A stretch of 6,688 bases of DNA from JASFEQ01 sp050122535. Its GTDB lineage: Bacteria > Desulfobacterota > DSM-4660 > Desulfatiglandales > HGW-15. Below the pieces are notes generated by a model. That model saw nothing but the letters and a program-made list of their open reading frames with translations. It was not told the origin of the DNA and searched no databases. Positions 1 to 6,378 of the stretch are shown here, in pieces. The stretch covers positions 1 through 6,688 of the forward strand of contig JASFIT010000264.1 of assembly GCA_050122535.1 (NCBI GenBank), read 5' to 3'. The position numbers and the translations under genes are program-made. How positions within the stretch are numbered: the stretch's first letter is position 1; each line of letters starts with the position of its first letter.

Positions 1-1815
1 GTCAAAGTATTGATGGAGGGCTCGTGCCAGTCTGCGACCGGAAAGAATGGATTTGACCACGGCTGCGGAATCACTGATTCGCCCCGGTTCAGGCGCACTG
101 AAGGCATCGCTGCTGAACTTTTTGGGAAAAGTTCTGAAGGTCTCAATGGTCTGCCACTGGATTTCATCCGTTGCGTTTTCAGGTTTGCCGTTGGGATGTA
201 CAAAGACCAGTTCGGGGAGGCGTCCCGCTGATATAACAAGTGTATCCGCATCAATTATGGTCCTTACCGGGTCCTTAAGACGAGGATCGATATTCTCCAG
301 CGCTAGCCGATCCAGACGGTCAGAGATGCCCCCAATGGCAACGACGACAGTTGATGGCCGAATCTCAATACCGTTTGCACGAAGCCCTTTGATGTCATGG
401 AATTCCACGGGAAGGGAATTAAGGGGCTGATCAGAAACTACGGTCACCTTTTGAGCACCCAATTCTGCGCATTTACGGGCCAACTCTAATCCCTTCACGC
501 CATTGCTGCTAATGACCACATGTCTGCCAAGATCTATCTCCACGCCTCGGGAGAGTGCTGCAAGAAAGTCGAGCATGATGTGGAGACCTCGAAAGGAGGC
601 ATCGTAGCTTTTCATCTCGGGATGCAAGATTTTGCGGCTGTCAAGCCCTCCTTCTGATAACAGAACCGCGTCATACCCCTCTCGCAAAAGGGAGCTTACG
701 GTCATATCTCGGCCCATCAACATGCTGGTTTTCGCCTCCACACCCATCTCCAGGATCCCCTTTATGTCGTGATCCAGGACGTCACGGGGAAGTCGATCTT
801 CTGCGATAACATACCTGAGAACACCTCCCAGTTCTGGCTTGGCTTCATATATGGTGGGTTGGTATCCGAGTCGCGCCAGATAATAGCTTGCTGTAAGACC
901 TTCAGCGCCCCCGCCGATGAGGGCGATTCTAATACCATTATCCGGGTCCTTGTATGGATTGATATGCTTATTTGTGGTCCGCTCATAGTCGGCCACAAAG
1001 CGCTTCAGGGTATTGATGGCGACCCCCTCATCCACGTGGTTCCGGCGGCACTCATATTCACATGGGGCAGGGCAAATATAACCACAAATCAGAGGGAGGG
1101 GACATTTTTCCTTGATGGTTAGAAGCGCCCGCTCATAGTCTCCGTTGCCTATCTCTTGGATGTAACCCCGGATGTTAATGCCGGTAGGGCAGGTGCGTTG
1201 ACAGGGGGCGGTGCACTCATCCGTGGTATACTCACTCATGATGCGCTGGGTCGCTGAAGTCAAAGTTATGATATTCTTCGGGCATTCCTTAACACATGCA
1301 CCGCAGCCCACACAATTGTCATGGTTTACTATGGGAAGGTTGTTATCCCCCATGCTCAGCGCGTTGAACTGACAGGCCTTAACGCACGTTCCCAGCCCAA
1401 TGCACCCAATGGGACACAGTTTGCTTCCGCCATAAAGTGTGACGGCTGCCCGGCAATCCAGGGCACCGTTGTATTCATAGATGGGGTCTGCCTCTCCCAC
1501 ACCGTAAATACAGCTGGTCCAGGAGAACTCGGGCTCCCTTTTTTCAACTTTTTGGCCCATGATCTTTCCCACTTCCTGGGCCACCGCAAATCCCCCGACG
1601 ACACATAAATCCACAGGTGCCCGGCCCGCAGCAACCGCCTCAGCAGCAGCGGCGCATCCTGCCTGGCCACACCCCCCACAATTGGCCCCGGGCAATTCAT
1701 CCGCCACGGCCAGCACCTTCGGGTCTTCCCACACATAGAAAACCCGAGAGGCAATCGCCAGTATGATGCTGGCAACGAGTCCTAAGGAAAATAAGAATAG
1801 AGCAGCTGCTAACAT
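1..1815 (-). CDS. rnfB: RnfB with C-terminal GltD-like flavoprotein module (partial, 3' end beyond left edge)
   Basis: This is the ferredoxin-facing iron-sulfur subunit of the Rnf complex. The frame is open for 605 codons from ATG at 1813-1815 to the window edge, with no stop, so the C-terminus is missing. A GGAGAGGA ribosome site lies at 1824-1831. Residues 1-28 are one membrane helix. A four-cysteine RnfB cluster domain follows (NCGGCGQAGC, Cys46/49/54, then Cys71). Two ferredoxin clusters come next (Cys134/138/144/148 and CVGCGACVKECP, Cys168/171/174/178), of the type found in clostridial RnfB. From about residue 199 the protein becomes a GltD/NfnB-like module. It starts with a cysteine-rich region (Cys201/205/209, then CGYICPAPCEYEC, 244-256). 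An FAD loop GGGAEG (301-306) with E324 and GG330-331 follows, then a poorly conserved second nucleotide fold (about 430-461). RnfB proper normally ends near the ferredoxin part, so this is a fusion. The RnfB identity is secure; the activity of the added module is uncertain. Confidence 0.93.
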   Translation of the reverse strand, partial: MLAAALFLFSLGLVASIILAIASRVFYVWEDPKVLAVADELPGANCGGCGQAGCAAAAEAVAAGRAPVDLCVVGGFAVAQEVGKIMGQKVEKREPEFSWTSCIYGVGEADPIYEYNGALDCRAAVTLYGGSKLCPIGCIGLGTCVKACQFNALSMGDNNLPIVNHDNCVGCGACVKECPKNIITLTSATQRIMSEYTTDECTAPCQRTCPTGINIRGYIQEIGNGDYERALLTIKEKCPLPLICGYICPAPCEYECRRNHVDEGVAINTLKRFVADYERTTNKHINPYKDPDNGIRIALIGGGAEGLTASYYLARLGYQPTIYEAKPELGGVLRYVIAEDRLPRDVLDHDIKGILEMGVEAKTSMLMGRDMTVSSLLREGYDAVLLSEGGLDSRKILHPEMKSYDASFRGLHIMLDFLAALSRGVEIDLGRHVVISSNGVKGLELARKCAELGAQKVTVVSDQPLNSLPVEFHDIKGLRANGIEIRPSTVVVAIGGISDRLDRLALENIDPRLKDPVRTIIDADTLVISAGRLPELVFVHPNGKPENATDEIQWQTIETFRTFPKKFSSDAFSAPEPGRISDSAAVVKSILSGRRLARALHQYFD

Positions 1816-1823
1816 TTATCTAA

Positions 1824-1831
1824 TCCTCTCC
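1824..1831 (-). promoter_or_regulatory. Ribosome binding site of rnfB
   Basis: GGAGAGGA on the minus strand lies 8 bases before ATG 1813-1815. It supports this start for the long rnfB fusion frame, whose first residues then form the expected membrane helix. Confidence 0.7.
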
Positions 1832-1911
1832 ATCATCACTCAAGGCTGATAACGCCTAGCCGGCAGAAAAGGTATTGTGGCTATCATCTATCAGCGTGGA
1901 GCCGTCCGTAT

Positions 1912-2511
1912 TCATTTGTATAGAAGGGCCTTGAGCGAGGAGTCTACGCCGACAAAAGCAAAGAAGGCCAGGGCCATCATGCCTGCCATGATTAGGCCGA
2001 TGGCTGTTCCCCTCAGGGATCTTGGCACATCTGAAATCTCCAGCCGTTCCCGGATGCCTGCCAGGAGAATCAACGCGAGCGTAAAACCGGATGCCGAAGC
2101 AATCGCAAAGACGATGGACTCTAAAAAAGAAAGCTCTCTACGGATGCAGAGAATGGCGACACCCAAAACCGCACAGTTGGTCGTAATAAGAGGCAGAAAA
2201 ATTCCGAGCGATACGTACAAAGGTGGCAGAAACTTCCTTAGAAACATCTCCACGAACTGCACCAGCGCCGCAATGACGAGAATGAAGGCAATCGTCTGCA
2301 GATAGCCCAGATTAAGCGGATTCAGGACATAGTACTGCACACAAAAGGTGACTGCCGTGGCAATGGTTAAAACAAAAATAACGGCAAATCCCATGCCGAT
2401 GGCCGTATCCATTCGTTTAGAGGTGCCTAAAAAAGGACAGTTCCCCAGATACTCCGCCAGCAGGATATTCTTGATCAAAACGGCCGTAACGATGAGAACA
2501 ACATATTCCAT
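1912..2511 (-). CDS. rnfA: RnfA, membrane subunit of the Rnf complex
   Basis: This is a hydrophobic 199-residue protein of normal RnfA length, predicted to have six membrane helices. It pairs with its paralogue RnfE in inverted topology to form the membrane core of the ion-pumping Rnf complex. Family signatures are clear: YLGNCPFLGTS (21-31) with Cys25, and LPLITTNCAVLG (106-117) with Cys113. In Nqr and Rnf these half-membrane cysteines, together with two from RnfE, hold an iron-sulfur cluster that carries electrons across the membrane; both are intact here. A good AGGAG ribosome site lies at 2519-2523, seven bases upstream of the ATG. The stop is TGA at 1912-1914, and rnfB starts 96 bp downstream. 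Nothing is truncated or odd. RnfA and RnfE are homologous; the NCPFLG motif, against LCPVLAVT in the other copy, separates them. Confidence 0.96.
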   Translation of the reverse strand: MEYVVLIVTAVLIKNILLAEYLGNCPFLGTSKRMDTAIGMGFAVIFVLTIATAVTFCVQYYVLNPLNLGYLQTIAFILVIAALVQFVEMFLRKFLPPLYVSLGIFLPLITTNCAVLGVAILCIRRELSFLESIVFAIASASGFTLALILLAGIRERLEISDVPRSLRGTAIGLIMAGMMALAFFAFVGVDSSLKALLYK

Positions 2512-2518
2512 TCAGTGA

Positions 2519-2523
2519 CTCCT
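2519..2523 (-). promoter_or_regulatory. Ribosome binding site of rnfA
   Basis: AGGAG on the minus strand, 7 bases before the rnfA ATG (2509-2511). An in-frame TGA directly precedes that ATG, so the start is unambiguous. Confidence 0.7.
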
Positions 2524-2576
2524 AAAGTGCTCCGTCATGGCCCGCAAAAACGTTCTGATTGACCGGAATGGGAAGC

Positions 2577-3173
2577 CTATGCCCGACTGGATCCGGATAC
2601 GGCGTTCATTACAGCCAACAAAATCCCAAGGCTTACAAAGGCCCCCGGTGCCTCAATCATAAACGTAAAAGGTCGAAATGATGACCACATGACCTCAATA
2701 CCAAATAGGGTGCCCTGACCGAGCACCTCCCGGATGGCCCCAAGCACCGTCAGGGAGATGGTAAAACCCAGGCCTATACCGAGACCGTCCAACGCGGACG
2801 CCAGAATCCCGTTGCGAGAGGCAAATGCCTCAGCCCGTCCCAGAATGATGCAATTCACCACGATGAGAGGGATAAAGATGCCCAGCTTCTCATAGATGGA
2901 ATAGAAAAAGGCCTGGGAGAGCAGTTCTACGATCACCACGAAAGAGGCGATAATCACAATAAAACTGGCAATGCGGACTTTGCGGTGGATGACTTTTCTA
3001 ATGGATGAGACAATCACGTTGGAACAGGTCAGCACGAAAATAACCGCAAACCCCATGCCGAGTCCAGTCTCTGCGCCCTTAGTCACGGCTAAAACGGGAC
3101 AAAGCCCCAATACCAGACGAAATGGCGGCAATTCCTCCCAAAGTCCCTTGGTAAAATGTTTTAACATGCCCAT
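2577..3173 (-). CDS. rnfE: RnfE, membrane subunit of the Rnf complex
   Basis: This 198-residue, six-helix membrane protein is the second half of the RnfA/RnfE core. Recognisable segments are FTKGLWEELPPFRLVLGLCP (7-26), LAVTKGAETGLGMG, FIPLIVVNCIILGRAEAFA (100-118), ALDGLGIGLGF and GAIREVLGQGTLFG. Cys25 and Cys108 correspond to the cluster-binding cysteines and are kept. It is shorter at the C-terminus than the enterobacterial protein, ending soon after the last helix. The start is less certain than for the other genes. ATG at 3171-3173 and ATG at 3165-3167 (residue 3) are both possible, and neither has a clear Shine-Dalgarno sequence. The frame stays open for about 34 codons further upstream but contains no ATG, GTG or TTG. 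It follows rnfG after a 146-bp gap that holds two inverted repeats, so its translation may be controlled differently. Confidence 0.95.
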   Translation of the reverse strand: MGMLKHFTKGLWEELPPFRLVLGLCPVLAVTKGAETGLGMGFAVIFVLTCSNVIVSSIRKVIHRKVRIASFIVIIASFVVIVELLSQAFFYSIYEKLGIFIPLIVVNCIILGRAEAFASRNGILASALDGLGIGLGFTISLTVLGAIREVLGQGTLFGIEVMWSSFRPFTFMIEAPGAFVSLGILLAVMNAVSGSSRA

Positions 3174-3319
3174 AAGGTCATACCAATTTTGCTCTATAGT
3201 TGCACAATGAATATCAAAAGATCTTGCCCAAACCTGCGCCCACTCCGGAAAAATATGGCTTTCAATAGCATTCCATTACGCAATTAATGGACCCCCAAAA
3301 TGCCCATCACCGTAAAAGC
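3174..3319 (-). other. rnfG-rnfE intercistronic region, longest gap in the operon
   Basis: This 146-bp stretch separates the tightly overlapping rnfC-D-G block from rnfE-A-B. No gene is supported here. It looks more AT-rich than the flanking genes. It contains a perfect 7-bp inverted repeat (3272-3291) and one arm of a longer, imperfect inverted repeat that reaches back into the end of rnfG (3289-3335). Neither structure is followed by a T-run on the minus strand, so a classical intrinsic terminator is not supported. mRNA processing, differential stability or simple relic sequence are all possible. Confidence 0.6.
3272..3291 (-). repeat. Perfect inverted repeat, 7-bp stem with 6-nt loop
   Basis: Read on the plus strand, TCCATTA (3272-3278) and TAATGGA (3285-3291) are exact reverse complements around the six-base spacer CGCAAT. 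In the transcript this would form a small A/U-rich hairpin 28 nt into the rnfG-rnfE gap. It has no downstream U-tract, so it is not called a terminator. The stem is short, and chance occurrence cannot be excluded. Confidence 0.45.
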
Positions 3320-3335
3320 CTAAGGCTTGGGGCCC
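3289..3335 (-). repeat. Imperfect GC-rich inverted repeat across the rnfG stop
   Basis: On the minus strand, GGGCCCCAA (3335-3327, the last codons of rnfG) can pair with TTGGGGGTCC (3298-3289) with one G-U pair and one bulge. The roughly 28-nt loop can hold a second small hairpin, AAGCC-TTA-GGCTT, over the stop codon. It shares three bases with the neighbouring perfect repeat, so the two would partly compete. Its role is unknown; a 3'-end stabilising or processing structure for the upstream rnfC-D-G segment is one option. Confidence 0.35.
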
Positions 3336-3892
3336 AATTTCTTGATCTCAGGATAGAGTGCGACGCTCTTTCTAACGGCCTCGAGAACGCCCTTGCTTGA
3401 GTATGTGGCCCCCGAGATGGCATCTATGGCCCCCCCCTCAGTCTTAGGCGAAAACTTGATACCAATATCAAGCCCTTTGAAGCGTTGAGTAAACTGATCC
3501 TCGGAGACCTTGGACCCTATACCTGGGGTTTCCTTATGGTTGATGACCTGAATACCGGTCAGCTTGTTCAGGGCCAGGTCGTAGCCCACCATAATGGTTA
3601 AATCACCACCGAATCCCTTTCCAGCGGTCTCGTAAGCAACGGCCCAGTCTTTGCCCCCTTTTTTGCCGATAAAAAGCAAGATATTCTCACCGTTAATCGT
3701 GACCTTCTTGCGATCTGCGATCAGGTCGTTTTCAGCCCCATCCAGCACAAGTTTCACCTTAGGTCCCTGAACGTTCATAAGTACCTGATTTTCAATACGG
3801 GCGGCAGTCATATTACGGATGCCTGAAAGGGCCAGCCCGCAGGCGGTACATATCACAGAGAGAACAACAATCATCTGCATAATCTCTTTCAT
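3320..3892 (-). CDS. rnfG: RnfG, periplasmic FMN-carrying subunit
   Basis: This 190-residue subunit has one N-terminal membrane helix (about residues 5-25) and an FMN-binding domain expected on the outer face of the membrane. The covalent FMN motif is intact: DAISGATYSSKGV (157-169), with Thr163 as the residue that ApbE flavin transferase would modify. The supporting family motifs GKGFGG (91-96) and NHKETPGIGSKV (118-129) are also present. Length is normal for the compact RnfG form. The ATG (3890-3892) overlaps the rnfD stop as ATGA, and a GAGAGG ribosome site sits at 3901-3906 inside rnfD, so translation is probably coupled. In this complex it is the likely exit or entry point for electrons exchanged with the c3-type cytochrome, which is inference. 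No ApbE gene is visible in the window. Confidence 0.96.
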   Translation of the reverse strand: MKEIMQMIVVLSVICTACGLALSGIRNMTAARIENQVLMNVQGPKVKLVLDGAENDLIADRKKVTINGENILLFIGKKGGKDWAVAYETAGKGFGGDLTIMVGYDLALNKLTGIQVINHKETPGIGSKVSEDQFTQRFKGLDIGIKFSPKTEGGAIDAISGATYSSKGVLEAVRKSVALYPEIKKLGPKP

Positions 3893-4899
3893 AATGTGGT
3901 CCTCTCTTCAGTAGGTTTGGTCAAGGTGGTCAAAGGGGTAGGGCGCGTTACGATCTGTTTGGCCTTAAGTTTGTCCAGCATGGGCACAAAAAGGCTCATT
4001 AAAAGACAGGCGAAAACAACACCATCGGGATAGACGCTCCACGCCCTTAATATGACGGTGAAGGTGCCACAACCCAGACCGAAAACCACCAGGCCCCAGC
4101 GATTCACAGGTGAACTGCCGTTCTCCGTAGCGAGGAAGAAGGCCCCGATCATCACATTACCGGTGAGAAGGTGAAACAGAGGGTTGGCGTAGGCCGCTTT
4201 GTCCGCCATCCAGAAAAATCCGGACACCATGGCCACACCCAGGAAAAAACAGAGAGGGATCTCCCATCGGATAGCGCCCCGGATCACCAGGTAGAGCCCC
4301 CCCAGAAGGAGACAGATAACTGCCGAGGCCCCTATACCTCCTGTCTGCTTTCCCAGGAATAGCGCCAAGGTGTCAAAACGAGACAAGGCTGCAGGTCCTT
4401 TGGCCTTAAGGACGGCCAGGGGATACTGGAGGATAAAACCGGTTTCATAGTTAATAAGCATCAGGTCGAAATCCAGATACCCAGCCCAGGTTTTGGTAAT
4501 GCGGATTATGGCCCAACCAACCAGGGCCGGATGGATCGGGTTGGCCCCCAGACCGCCAAAACACTGCTTCCCGATAATAATGCCAGCAAAGTTTGCCACC
4601 ACCACCACATAAAGGGGGACACTGGCCGGGAGGATCAATGCCAGAAGGAGACCGCTCACAGCGGCACTTCCATCCGCAATGGTTATGGGCTTCCGAAAAA
4701 GGCTCTGGATGAAGGCTTCGGCCAACATGGCCGAGGCGACCGAGGCGCCCATGACCCGGATTGCATCAAAACCGTAATAGTAGACCCCCAGCGCCACGGC
4801 GGGCAACAGGGCCAGCAGAAAACTGAAGGAGACCCCGGTAATTCTCGCCCCTGAGTGGCAGTGTGGACTGGGGGAAACGGTTAGATTCAGCGGTTTCAT
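3889..4899 (-). CDS. rnfD: RnfD, membrane flavin subunit (FMN-attachment Thr replaced)
   Basis: This 336-residue polytopic membrane protein is homologous to NqrB/RnfD and has about nine or ten helices. Family segments visible are SPSPHCHSGARITGV near the N-terminus, DGSAAVSGLLLALILP (76-91), IIIGKQCFGGLGANPIHPAL (107-126), RWEIPL (211-216), HLLTGNVMIGAFFLATE (243-259) and YPDGVVFACLLMSLFVPMLD (290-309). RnfD normally carries covalent FMN on the Thr of an S-x-A-T-P-L segment. The aligned segment here reads FILQYPLAVLK (155-165), with Tyr159 at the Thr position. The usual TDP-V-TSP-like segment is also altered, to TENGSSP (258-264). The gene overlaps rnfC by ATGA at 4896-4899, and a GGAGAAGAGG ribosome region lies just upstream within rnfC. 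The subunit call is secure; loss of the flavin is inferred from residue substitution. Confidence 0.95.
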   Translation of the reverse strand: MKPLNLTVSPSPHCHSGARITGVSFSFLLALLPAVALGVYYYGFDAIRVMGASVASAMLAEAFIQSLFRKPITIADGSAAVSGLLLALILPASVPLYVVVVANFAGIIIGKQCFGGLGANPIHPALVGWAIIRITKTWAGYLDFDLMLINYETGFILQYPLAVLKAKGPAALSRFDTLALFLGKQTGGIGASAVICLLLGGLYLVIRGAIRWEIPLCFFLGVAMVSGFFWMADKAAYANPLFHLLTGNVMIGAFFLATENGSSPVNRWGLVVFGLGCGTFTVILRAWSVYPDGVVFACLLMSLFVPMLDKLKAKQIVTRPTPLTTLTKPTEERTTL

Positions 4900-6293
4900 T
4901 GTTCCTCTTCTCCTGCTGCCCGTTGTTTTGAGGAATTTTCTTGGGGCGAGGCGTCAAAAAGCTTGATGGCTGGCGGACTGGGTCCTTGCGTGTCACTGGC
5001 CATCGCCTCCTGCATGCTCTCACCCTTGAAAGCCTCGGTCTTGATGGCACCTTTTGCATGGACAATAAACTGCACCAGCGGACGCCTGGCAGGACAGACA
5101 AAGGCACACAGGCCGCACTCGACGCAGTTCTCAGCGCCTAAAGCCATGCATTTGTCAAAAACAGCATACTCCGAAAAACGTCCGAGGAGATTGACCTCCA
5201 GACTAACCGGGCAGACGGCGTTACATTTGCCGCAATTGGTACACGCCGTGTTCTGATAGACAAAGACCTGGGAGGCCCGCTGTAGATGGATGGAGTCGGT
5301 CGTAGAGGTTATGGGCTGCTCACCCGAAAAACAGGTGTATCCGTTCATAATCCCGTTCAGAATCAATTTGTCCTTTGGTTGGGGTTCTATATTGACTTTC
5401 TGCAATACCTCAGCGACCGTTGTGCCGACACGGACACGGAAATTCTTCGGTTCACCATTCTGCCCAGAGGAAAAGGTTATGGTTTTCTCCAGCAAGGGCT
5501 TGCCCGAGTGCAAACATTCAACCATAGCGATTGCGTGTTCAATGCTAACGACCACCGTATTGCCTACAACACCTTCTTGGTTCCCTCTCATCAGTAGGCC
5601 CCCACCATATTTGCTTGCCAATATTTCAGGCAACCCATTGGGGTAGACCGCCGGAACCAGGACAACAGTCGCCGTGCTGCCTGAAAGGTTCCGAGCCACG
5701 TGGGACAAGTTCTCTGGAACGGCTAATAGGCATCGGGACGCACCGGTGGATCGGGAAAGAAGTTGGCACGCAGTCTCCACTTGCTCAACGTGATCACGAA
5801 ATGTCTGCTGATTGGCTAGGCTAATGGGATCCAGGTCAAGGGCGCTGACAATGACCACATCGACCGGTGGCCATAGCGAGGGGTCCCTGGAAATGGCGTT
5901 CAAGGCATGAAAGCCTGCACGATTTATGGCCGACCTTAACTCCAAAGGGCTAGCGCCGGGAATATCCTCTATAGTCTTCAAGGCAGGATCAAAAGAGTCC
6001 GGTGAGTTCGCCTGAATGGTCACTGCCAAATAATCGCGTCCATCAGGGCCCTGGAGATCGTTAATGGCCTGGATCTGGCCGGTGGCCGTGGAGAGAAATG
6101 GCCCTTTTCCATTCCGAGCCAGATCTTGGCCTGTGATGACGTTATCTCCCGCCTTGGCGGCTAAATCAGTCGGTGTTCGTTCAGACCAGAGAAGAATGAG
6201 CTCCCCAGGCATGTCAAGCATCTCGACTCGAGACTCTGCGACCATGTAAGCGATTTTAGGGGGAAGAATTCCGAAAAATGATCTCAATTTCAT
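4896..6293 (-). CDS. rnfC: RnfC, peripheral iron-sulfur subunit with degenerate NADH/FMN fold
   Basis: This 465-residue protein is the cytoplasmic RnfC subunit. The N-terminal barrel-sandwich region is divergent (AGDNVITGQ at 48-56 remains recognisable). The Complex1-51K-like region spans about 112-275, with VYPNGLPEILASK (217-229) and HSGKPLLEK (262-270). An SLBB region follows at about 286-340 (VRVGTTVAEVL, then LNGIMNGY). Two [4Fe-4S] motifs, CTNCGKCNAVCP (351-362) and CVECGLCAFVCP (390-401), are complete. A polar tail follows. The usual glycine-rich G-x-G-G-A-x-F-P-T-x-x-K loop is absent: the aligned stretch reads INRAGFHALN (123-132). The N-G-A-E-C-E-P-Y motif reads SALDLDPI (150-157). 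NADH oxidation by this subunit is therefore doubtful. The start is fixed by an in-frame TGA two codons upstream. A GAGGAA at 6305-6310 lies 11 bases from the ATG, which is rather far. Confidence 0.94.
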   Translation of the reverse strand: MKLRSFFGILPPKIAYMVAESRVEMLDMPGELILLWSERTPTDLAAKAGDNVITGQDLARNGKGPFLSTATGQIQAINDLQGPDGRDYLAVTIQANSPDSFDPALKTIEDIPGASPLELRSAINRAGFHALNAISRDPSLWPPVDVVIVSALDLDPISLANQQTFRDHVEQVETACQLLSRSTGASRCLLAVPENLSHVARNLSGSTATVVLVPAVYPNGLPEILASKYGGGLLMRGNQEGVVGNTVVVSIEHAIAMVECLHSGKPLLEKTITFSSGQNGEPKNFRVRVGTTVAEVLQKVNIEPQPKDKLILNGIMNGYTCFSGEQPITSTTDSIHLQRASQVFVYQNTACTNCGKCNAVCPVSLEVNLLGRFSEYAVFDKCMALGAENCVECGLCAFVCPARRPLVQFIVHAKGAIKTEAFKGESMQEAMASDTQGPSPPAIKLFDASPQENSSKQRAAGEEEQ

Positions 6294-6378
6294 ATGTCAG
6301 TCAATTCCTCAACGAACGAATCGTCTCTCCCTAAGTTTGGGATTGCGTTAATCTGCCTTTTTCAGTGAGCTGTTTGGG

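Noticed and set aside
769..1122. Plus-strand open frame of 117 codons opposite rnfB
   Set aside because: Antisense to the GltD-like part of rnfB, whose own frame carries the cysteine and flavin motifs; no ribosome site or family signal for the plus-strand frame.
1356..1775. Minus-strand open frame of 139 codons in another frame within rnfB
   Set aside because: The rnfB frame at the same place encodes the cysteine clusters and the ferredoxin motifs; the alternative frame has no recognisable content.
1877..2305. Plus-strand open frame of 142 codons opposite rnfA
   Set aside because: It lies entirely antisense to the well-conserved rnfA; the translation is rich in Ser/Arg/Lys with no recognisable motif, as expected for an antisense shadow of a membrane protein.
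2512..2538. Eight-codon frame ending directly before the rnfA ATG (TGA-ATG)
   Set aside because: It has no ribosome site and is too short to distinguish from chance; it could be a leader but nothing supports it.
3174..3240. Promoter before rnfE (TTGATA and TATAGA boxes)
   Set aside because: The two boxes are only 13 bases apart, too close for a sigma-70-type promoter, and no better pair was found.
3312..3328. Small hairpin AAGCC-TTA-GGCTT plus T's at the rnfG stop as a terminator
   Set aside because: The stem is only five base pairs, the T-run is interrupted after four bases, and it would cut the operon in the middle of a single complex.
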